From the NCBI RefSeq assembly GCF_003013715.1, contig NC_072812.1:2542001-2606000 (forward strand): a stretch of 64,000 nucleotides of DNA, in the 5' to 3' direction. This document shows, piece after piece, positions 57,635 to 64,000 of the stretch. The notes beneath the pieces are model-generated. The model was not told the DNA's origin. It ran no database searches and was given only the letters and a program-made list of their open reading frames with translations. Position 1 is the stretch's first letter, and the number at the start of each line of letters is the position of its first letter. The DNA is from Candidozyma auris. Lineage: Eukaryota > Ascomycota > Pichiomycetes > Serinales > Metschnikowiaceae. The translations under genes and the position numbers were made by a program.

Positions 57635-58612
57635 AACCTCACTAGACAACTCATAGTCTGTAGGGTAACGAGTGTGATTGTGTAACACGCGTTTCATCCT
57701 ACTCGGTAATGGCATTACAAGAGCCAATAACACCAGAACTTCTCTAATGGGTCAGCCTACATTCTCATCCTTTTTCGTAGCTTGGTCATGAGACCGCGCC
57801 GCAAGTCAATGAATGCTTCGACTATAATTTCGAAGGCCAGCCTCATGCGCTTTTTCGCGTAAAGTAGCCAACGCACACAGAAGAGATACTCAATCTACAA
57901 ATGAATGTGTGCATTGAGTCTTTTGTGTCTATTGTAAAGGCACAATGAAACTCAACTGGTCATCTTGAACAAGTCTGCCTTTTGAGTCAGTGAATACGCT
58001 GAAAAATCTTTAATTAAATAGCGGTAGCCTCTAGCGAAACGTCTTGCATCAACCATACTTAAATCGACTGGCATCTCTGTTCCGACAAAGCGAGCTACAT
58101 AGAAATTCTAGCTTAGTTTTAGAGCCATAAATCTTATCATTGTCAGAAAAATGAATGCGCTGAATTGGCAAGTCTGCCTTATGTTTCTCGGTGCAGTCGG
58201 AGACAAGGGTCTCCCTAACCGCCCTGCATTTAAATATGCAACTCACGAGTCAGCTTCCCAGTCCGTTCTCATCTACAACTAAAGTTGGACGCAGCAAACA
58301 TCGATACTATAGTTGTGATCATCCAGAATTCACGATAGTTTTACTCGACAAGAAGGTTTTTTCAACCTGTGATATTTTTTATACCCATTTTGGAAAAATT
58401 GAAAATAAATTGACAATTCACCGTTGCTGCAATCTGGCGACACAATTTGACGAAAATAACTCTTGTCCTTGTTTCGAAAAAATTGTTTTATCACTACAAA
58501 AAATCGTTTATTAATTCGTACAGCTACGTGTTAAGCTGAAACGTCTTTGGGTGCTTGAAATTCGAGGAAATCAAAATCATCACAGTAATTGCAATTTGTG
58601 TGCTTCTTGAAC
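57635..58612. other. 1-kb spacer upstream of HEK2
   Basis: Mixed to A/T-rich sequence becoming very A/T-rich at 58360-58520. Two overlapping short ORFs lack coding character. Probably the HEK2 promoter and leader. Confidence 0.5.
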
Positions 58613-59590
58613 ATGGAGGTTGTTGATGGTAGACCAAACTCTGAACCCATATCGCAAGAGACTCCCGTCACAGATGGCGGGAACGGCGAGCAAAGCTCTG
58701 AAAATGTGTTGCCTTCTCTCAATGATGCATCGTCTGCCTCTGCATTGATCAACTACAGGGTCTTGGTCTCGGCGAAGGAGGCTGGTTGTCTCATTGGCCA
58801 AAATGGAACTGTGATCGATTCCATAAGGGAAGAAACTGGTACGAGAGCAGGGATTTCACGGTTACAACCTGGATCCCATGAACGAATCTTGACTGTCAGT
58901 GGCACGCTTGATGATGCGTCGAGGGCTTTGAGTTATTTTGCTCAAGCATTAGTGAATGCATCTGCTGAAACACACTTTTCTTACATGTACTTTCCCTTGA
59001 AACAGCTACTGCTGATACCTAATATAGAAGGCGAAACAACGATTCTACGTCTTTTGATTCCAAATGCTCAGATGGGCACGCTTATCGGATCAAGAGGTAC
59101 TAGAATCCAGCAAATTCAAAAAGAGTGCAACATCCTGATGATCGCATCGAAATCATTCTTACCTGACTCAAATGAACGCTTAGTTGAGTTACAGGGTACG
59201 GTCGATAACTTGTATGACTCCTTAAGACTCATTCTGCGCTGTCTAATCGAAGACTTTTCATCGGCAGTAGGGACAACTTACTATGTTCCTCGAGGCTCCC
59301 TGACTCGGGGCGATACCTCGAATGGCCAAAAAAGAACCATTACACAGACTGTGTCATTTCCTAACAACATTGTTGGTGCGTTGATAGGGAAGAATGGAGC
59401 CCGCATACAAGGTGTGCGTAAGGTGAGTGGAGCAACCATCGGCATCTCTGACGAAGAAGAGGGAAATGAAGAAAGAGTGTTTACTATCACCGGTTCAGCA
59501 AAAGCAGTGGAAAAAGCTAAGGCCTTATTATACCATAACTTGGAACGAGAAGAGAATAGGCGCACCCAAGCAGAAGCAGAGCAAGGCTAG
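58613..59590 (+). CDS. HEK2: Triple KH-domain RNA-binding protein (hnRNP K-like)
   Basis: Cytoplasmic/nuclear RNA-binding protein with three KH domains, resembling yeast Hek2/Khd1, which controls localisation and translation of mRNAs such as ASH1. The 325 residues hold KH1 at about 45-110 (GxxG loop as GQNG), KH2 at about 140-210 (GSRG; MIASKSFLPDSNERLVELQG closely recalls the Hek2 KH2 end) and KH3 at about 240-310 (GKNG). The first frame codons upstream begin with TTG, so the ATG at 58613 (MEVVDGRPN) is chosen. PBP2 is the alternative paralogue; the KH2 segment favours HEK2. Confidence 0.85.
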   Translation: MEVVDGRPNSEPISQETPVTDGGNGEQSSENVLPSLNDASSASALINYRVLVSAKEAGCLIGQNGTVIDSIREETGTRAGISRLQPGSHERILTVSGTLDDASRALSYFAQALVNASAETHFSYMYFPLKQLLLIPNIEGETTILRLLIPNAQMGTLIGSRGTRIQQIQKECNILMIASKSFLPDSNERLVELQGTVDNLYDSLRLILRCLIEDFSSAVGTTYYVPRGSLTRGDTSNGQKRTITQTVSFPNNIVGALIGKNGARIQGVRKVSGATIGISDEEEGNEERVFTITGSAKAVEKAKALLYHNLEREENRRTQAEAEQG

Positions 59591-59765
59591 TCAAAGTCCG
59601 AAGTACCTCCCAACGTTTCGTGAAAATTCCTTACTTCCTCAAAAGTGTTTTCATTTCGACTCTTCTCTTCAATTCTATTTGTATGTCTTATTGTGTAATG
59701 TTCAAAAATTAGCTTACGGTGTTCTTGCGAATGAAATTCTTTATTTAAGGTGCGACGTAGATGGA

Positions 59766-60302
59766 TCATGATAGGGACCAGTTATTCAGCTTCGAGATCA
59801 ATGCAGCCAAAGCTTCAAGAAGTTCCACATCCACTTCATCAAATCCATTCTCTGTCAAGCAGTCGATGTCTAAGACACCCACCACAGATTCCCCATTTAG
59901 AATAGGCACAACAATTTCACTCTTAGTCTCTCCGTCACAAGCAATATGCCCAGGAAACTTATTCACATCAGCAATGCATTGAGTCCGCTTCTCCATAGCA
60001 GCCATCCCGCATACACCCTTTCCTATCTGGATACTTTGACAAGCCACTTTCCCTTGGAATGGTCCGAGAACAAGATTATTGGACTCTGTGTTTGTTGTGA
60101 TGTAAAATCCAACCCAGTTGATAGGCAAACCGATAGAGTGATACGCATGCCAAATCAAGGATGCAGCGTTAGCAAGATTGGAAACCCAATAATTTGTATC
60201 GGCAGAAAGAGCCTCATATGAGCCATTGACAATTTCTAAGACTTCTCTTTTCAGAGATTCTGGAAAAGAAGTATAGTCTGCGTGATGTAGCTTCTCTTGC
60301 AT
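59766..60302 (-). CDS. Free methionine-(R)-sulfoxide reductase (GAF domain)
   Basis: Orthologue of yeast YKL069W (fRMsr), a single-GAF-domain enzyme that reduces free Met-R-sulfoxide and protects against oxidative stress. It has 178 residues. The three redox-active Cys of the family are present: Cys88, Cys98 and Cys122 in QGKVACQS, GKGVCGM and GHIACDGETKSEIVVP. The N-terminal HHADY matches the yeast start region, so the ATG at 60302 is right. Only 9 bp separate this ATG from the stop of the upstream same-strand ORF, and the two are in the same frame, leaving no room for an independent promoter. Confidence 0.94.
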   Translation of the reverse strand: MQEKLHHADYTSFPESLKREVLEIVNGSYEALSADTNYWVSNLANAASLIWHAYHSIGLPINWVGFYITTNTESNNLVLGPFQGKVACQSIQIGKGVCGMAAMEKRTQCIADVNKFPGHIACDGETKSEIVVPILNGESVVGVLDIDCLTENGFDEVDVELLEALAALISKLNNWSLS

Positions 60303-60311
60303 TTGCTTTAC

Positions 60312-61084
60312 TCAGAAAATGGCTTTATCGCAGATTTTTGGATCTTTCCCAAGTGCGCATTCCATCACTGGCAATTTCAATAAGAACCTCTTGTACGAAG
60401 GGGTAGTTTCCCAGTCGCCCATTTGAACGATCTCGGCTTTGTCGTTCAAAATGATTGCAGTCCTCCTGCCTCTGGGGATGGTCATGTACGACACTTTCAT
60501 ATATATCCTGGCATACTGGCAGTCAGAACCAGGCAAGACACTGCATCTTTGTAAGTGATACCTTCAGAAAGAGAAACGCCGAAGCTACCCAGTAGAATCA
60601 CTCCATCAAGTTGCAAGAAATTCTCTAAGCCCACCTGTTGTCCAAATGTTTGCTGGGCTGAGAGAGAAACTTCAAATGATTGCTTTATCGACCCTCCTTT
60701 CCCCGCGGTCATATCGTAGCACCATGTTATGGGGACGAGGATGTCTTTCACTGGTGGTTTCTTGCTGGAAAATGTTTGCAAGTACCACTTCCTCATCCTT
60801 CTGTCATAGTATACCGCATCTCGGCTTTTTTCAAAGATGAAGCTATTTGTGGTGTCCTGAAGTAGATCAAGAATACTGGCATTGTAGAATTCATCCATAC
60901 TACCAAGCTTGTGCACGACACCAATACTTTCGTCATTGGATTTGACCTTGGACATGGTTCCCTGATAAACTTCCGTCTCCATGGGAGTCACCGAGTGCAT
61001 CCAGTTCATCCCCATGGCCGAAAGATTGTTGGCTGCAAAAGCTTGCGAGAATTGAAGGATGTAGGCAAGAACTATTGATCTCAT
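60312..61084 (-). pseudogene. Secreted-type protein interrupted by a frameshift
   Basis: Two overlapping minus-strand frames read as one protein of about 255 residues. Frame 1 starts at ATG 61084 with a signal peptide (MRSIVLAYILQFSQAFA) and runs to SEGITYKDAVSC..., terminating at about 60497. The adjoining frame takes up at about 60530 (PGSDCQYARIYMKVSYMTIP) and ends at 60312. A -1 shift near 60527-60531 would join VSC to PGSDCQ; a similar Cys-then-Pro-Gly junction occurs, as I remember it, in other fungal secreted proteins with Ser/Gly-rich beta strands. No good intron was found. It could be a decayed gene, a base-call error or programmed frameshifting. Function unknown. Confidence 0.6.
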
Positions 61085-61144
61085 GATATGAAACTTAAGA
61101 GCAACACAAAATAAAGATATTTTACTCTGTGATATCAAAGCAAA

Positions 61145-63487
61145 ATGAAAGATCAAACCAATCTACAAAAAAGCCACTTTAAAATATTATCTAGACAATA
61201 TCTCAATTGCAATTGGATTCAACTTGCCGTTATGCGATTTCAAACTACAATTCGCGCCCTATTCATGAATGATACCAAGATGGTGAACTTCCTTTCTCTT
61301 GCCCAATTCTCGGAAGACTTTGAGCGCTTCATACATCACAGAGGCGAAGCAAAGCTTGTGAGGTCATCCAGTCGTGAAATACGAGATGCTTTTGACTACC
61401 GGAGACTGCTACTCCCTTACAATAATGACCATCTGTGCATAAGGGATTCAGGATTTCTTGAAGATATAACATCTTTTACAGGCAACGATACTTCTGAGCT
61501 GGCTATTTCGGACGGGGAACATGAACAATCGTCATCTGCAGAGTCTTTTGATGTCGACGAAGGTCTTGGGTTTTTGGCGTCTGAAGTGCAAATCGACCCG
61601 CGCTTTCTTCGACTGTTAGACCACGATAATGATAACTGGGAATTACGTGACGACACTTCAATCACTACAAATGATGCTCTCTTGTGGGGCGACGTTTTAT
61701 ATAAGTATGAGCGTCTCTCCGAATCTTGTGAAAGGAATTATTACACTGATCTTGTTTATGAAGGGGAGGGAGCTGAACAGCGTGGTTTGAGAAGCGACTA
61801 CAGCACATTAGTTCGAGATCGAAGCCTCTATGACGCTGAAAAGCCCGATCTGCAGCTGTTTAAGGAATTCAGATCTGCTGACCTCAACCCCAGCAGAATT
61901 TACACCGACCTGCTTGAGTTGCGCCGGCATAATTTTCAAATTCTCGAAGGACTACGAGAATCAAACCTTTTTAAGAACAACTTAGCTTCTTTCATAACCG
62001 ATCATCGGGTTCTGGAGCATTTTCTTGTTCTTGCTTGTCATTCCAGCATCTTGGTCTATAAGATGAGCTCTTTAATACTTAAGCCGATGTATTCGCCATT
62101 ACTTCGCTTCGATACCAGACCTCTTGCGACTGCTCGACAACATATCGATGCCGCGGTATCGCAAGCAGACCCACACACGATTAATTATGTGAAATCTTCC
62201 ACTTGGATGGATAATGAGGTTCTTGCAGCTTGCACAGACGATGGCCGTATTTTGGTTTGGGAGACGAATAGAGTGTTTGAAGCAATAAGGCGAAAGCCTT
62301 TTTCACCGGGGGTTTACTACAGTCTTAGATTCAATGCTGATTACGAGCTACCTCTTGGAGCTTCATGCTGGTGTGTCGATTTTGGTTCAGCCACAAATGA
62401 GGTAGGAGTTCGGCATCACATTGTTGTTGGTTCCTCCAATGCTAGAACGGTGCATTTATTCTACTTCAATTCCAAGCAGTCTCTGTTTGAAGCTGTAGAG
62501 AGTCAAAAATTGAAGCACAATATACCTGAAGTCTCGATACTAAGGTATAATGTTACGGGCTCTTCTCATGAGGTTGAGGTTTGTGTTGCTTGCATTTCAG
62601 GAGAAGTTGGCATCTTGAAATTCAGCTTTACTGTGGACGAGCGAATGCAAAGTAAAAAAGTCACGCTTTCTCGAGTAATTGAGGCTTCTGACAATTGCTG
62701 GACAGCCAAACCTATACCGGACATATACTTCAAGCCTGTTTCATCATATCGATCGTTGACCGGTCTTTATGACATTGACGAAAAGCTGACACAGAGAGAT
62801 GTACACAGTGAGTCCTCCTTCTTCTGTCATGGGCCGATAGTAACAAATATTGCAGCAGGGATTCGATATTTTCATATTCCTACGATACAGTGGAAGAATG
62901 CAAGATATCGCAAAAGAACGTATAAGCCTTTTGACGACATCGACGATGAATATCGAAGAATCAAATTGTCTCTTTCGAGATCTCTACTCGAGGACCAGAA
63001 GAAGTATGCTTGCGACTATCACATAGCGGTATCTACCCCAAAACAGGGAGCCCTATTACGTGGCGACTCTCTACTTTGCGTCGCATCAACAGAGGAGATA
63101 TTTGAACTTGCACCATCTCAGGTCGATGAGAATGACTTCGCACTGTGGGTGAATAGAATCTCTATTACCCTCCTTATACCTGAGCTTCTGGCTTTTGTTT
63201 TAGCCACACAAGCTGGATTAGTAACTATCATGCGTCTTTGTCAATACAATGGGCACTTTTCCATGAGGCAGGAGTATGTTATACCCGTTATTCCTAGTCA
63301 ACAGGACCCTGATGTTTTAAACATCTTGAATCCCATAGTTGGTGTCACTGCTCAGAATGTGTCTGTCCTGGTCGATTATCCAAGGTACCTTCTTTGTGTA
63401 ATATTTGCAAACGGAAAGTGTTACTCTTATGAACTATTCCATACCGGTGAAGATCGAAAGATGGATATCATCGGTTTGCAACTTTGA
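61145..63487 (+). CDS. CRT10-like WD-repeat protein
   Basis: A 780-residue ORF resembling yeast Crt10, a poorly understood regulator of ribonucleotide reductase genes. Two WD40-like blades are visible in the centre (STWMDNEVLAACTDDGRILVWET; GASCWCVDFGSATNEVGVRHHIVVGS); the N-terminus is acidic and Ser-rich. The ORF opens at 61145, only 60 bp from the divergent upstream gene. True initiation may be at ATG 61232, 61265 or 61280, since the first 40 residues look unlike the rest and their removal would give a workable promoter. The CRT10 name is a resemblance call from memory. Confidence 0.65.
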   Translation: MKDQTNLQKSHFKILSRQYLNCNWIQLAVMRFQTTIRALFMNDTKMVNFLSLAQFSEDFERFIHHRGEAKLVRSSSREIRDAFDYRRLLLPYNNDHLCIRDSGFLEDITSFTGNDTSELAISDGEHEQSSSAESFDVDEGLGFLASEVQIDPRFLRLLDHDNDNWELRDDTSITTNDALLWGDVLYKYERLSESCERNYYTDLVYEGEGAEQRGLRSDYSTLVRDRSLYDAEKPDLQLFKEFRSADLNPSRIYTDLLELRRHNFQILEGLRESNLFKNNLASFITDHRVLEHFLVLACHSSILVYKMSSLILKPMYSPLLRFDTRPLATARQHIDAAVSQADPHTINYVKSSTWMDNEVLAACTDDGRILVWETNRVFEAIRRKPFSPGVYYSLRFNADYELPLGASCWCVDFGSATNEVGVRHHIVVGSSNARTVHLFYFNSKQSLFEAVESQKLKHNIPEVSILRYNVTGSSHEVEVCVACISGEVGILKFSFTVDERMQSKKVTLSRVIEASDNCWTAKPIPDIYFKPVSSYRSLTGLYDIDEKLTQRDVHSESSFFCHGPIVTNIAAGIRYFHIPTIQWKNARYRKRTYKPFDDIDDEYRRIKLSLSRSLLEDQKKYACDYHIAVSTPKQGALLRGDSLLCVASTEEIFELAPSQVDENDFALWVNRISITLLIPELLAFVLATQAGLVTIMRLCQYNGHFSMRQEYVIPVIPSQQDPDVLNILNPIVGVTAQNVSVLVDYPRYLLCVIFANGKCYSYELFHTGEDRKMDIIGLQL

Positions 63488-63626
63488 AAAAAAAGTCGAC
63501 ATCGACTGCTTATTGATGTTTCGTACTCTTTAATGTTGGTTCCTCGCACTTTGCGTATTTTGATCGCGACTGCGCGCGTTCAATCTTATCGCATAAGCCC
63601 ATAACAACTTTGCTCCTGAGAACGCC

Positions 63627-64000
63627 ATGGATTTGATAAATATTGGCAAAGAGGCACGGAAAACGGGATTTAAGCCTCGAGAAGGTCTACCCAGAGATCA
63701 GCATGATATGGAAGACATCGATGAGTTCTTTGCAGATGGCAATTCCTCCGATGCCATCGCTGGGACAGGGCTGTCAACTACGAGGCATAAGAGTAAGCAA
63801 AGGCGAGAATTCAGTCATGAATCAGACAGTGAAGCTGATTCATCTATTCATCAAGCAATGTTCAAGAGCTCGGACGAGCGAAGGTTATCGCCAAAACGTG
63901 AATCTCAACACTCACATAAAACTACCGAGAAAAACGTATCAAACAAGGAAACCAGTCTGTCAATGATACACTCCGACAACTCTCATTATGATGCACTTTC
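63627..64000 (+). CDS. MIF2: CENP-C / Mif2 inner kinetochore protein (5' part)
   Basis: The N-terminal 124 codons of a protein cut by the right edge. The start MDLINIGKEARKTGFKPR and the block DMEDIDEFFADG match the conserved N-terminal Mif2 signature of budding yeasts (MENIDDFF in S. cerevisiae), which contacts the Mtw1/MIND complex. Mif2 binds CENP-A nucleosomes and bridges them to the outer kinetochore. Two in-frame CTG codons are each followed by a Ser codon within Ser/Thr-rich disordered sequence, consistent with CUG-Ser. The signature CENP-C motif and cupin domain would lie beyond the window. Confidence 0.87.
   Translation, partial: MDLINIGKEARKTGFKPREGLPRDQHDMEDIDEFFADGNSSDAIAGTGLSTTRHKSKQRREFSHESDSEADSSIHQAMFKSSDERRLSPKRESQHSHKTTEKNVSNKETSLSMIHSDNSHYDAL

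Overview
The window is nuclear DNA from an ascomycete yeast of the CUG-Ser (CTG) clade, most consistent with Clavispora (Candida) lusitaniae or a close relative. Genes are compact and almost all intronless. The yeast orthologues CCT7, PAP1, RCY1, MAS2, ERG11, THR1, SAM50, ELF1 and SRP54 are recognisable. ERG11 codon 74 is CTG where, as I recall, relatives have serine. The PAP/PIK/OBP mating-type cassette exists only in this clade. The species is inferred, not proven. CTG codons should be read as serine throughout; residue strings quoted here come from the standard code unless stated.

Layout. 0-9.7 kb: partial G1 cyclin (CLN3-like, cut by the left edge), chaperonin subunit CCT7, mitochondrial ribosomal protein MRPL36, a probable mitochondrial helical-repeat protein, and a GPI-type wall protein with Ser/Thr-rich and collagen-like (Gly-Pro-X) repeats. 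9.7-15.35 kb: a 5.6-kb gene desert, a candidate regional centromere. 15.3-29.6 kb: RCY1, a second mitochondrial-type protein, then the MTLalpha idiomorph (PAPalpha, MTLalpha1, PIKalpha, OBPalpha and a 91-residue ORF that may be a truncated alpha2), closed by MAS2. 30-45.8 kb: RMT2, a ferric reductase, an SREBP-type bHLH factor, ERG11, THR1, SAM50 and a TBC-domain GAP. 45.8-54.5 kb: ELF1, a GIP3/HER1-like PP1-binding LRR protein, SRP54 and a hypothetical protein. 54.5-64 kb: a long spacer, an ORF pair split by one in-frame TGA, the KH protein HEK2, a free-methionine sulfoxide reductase, a frame-shifted secreted-type ORF, a CRT10-like protein and the 5' end of MIF2 (CENP-C).

Functional grouping. 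The mating cassette couples the alpha-cell regulator alpha1 to idiomorph-specific alleles of three housekeeping genes (polyadenylation, PI4-phosphate synthesis, lipid transfer). ERG11, the azole target, lies about 11.5 kb from the idiomorph, so ERG11 alleles should be tightly linked to mating type. A TGGCTGCRAAA-like motif recurs in many upstream regions and may be an undescribed promoter element.

I saw no tRNA, rRNA, snRNA, transposon or CRISPR array, but I could not run covariance or homology searches.
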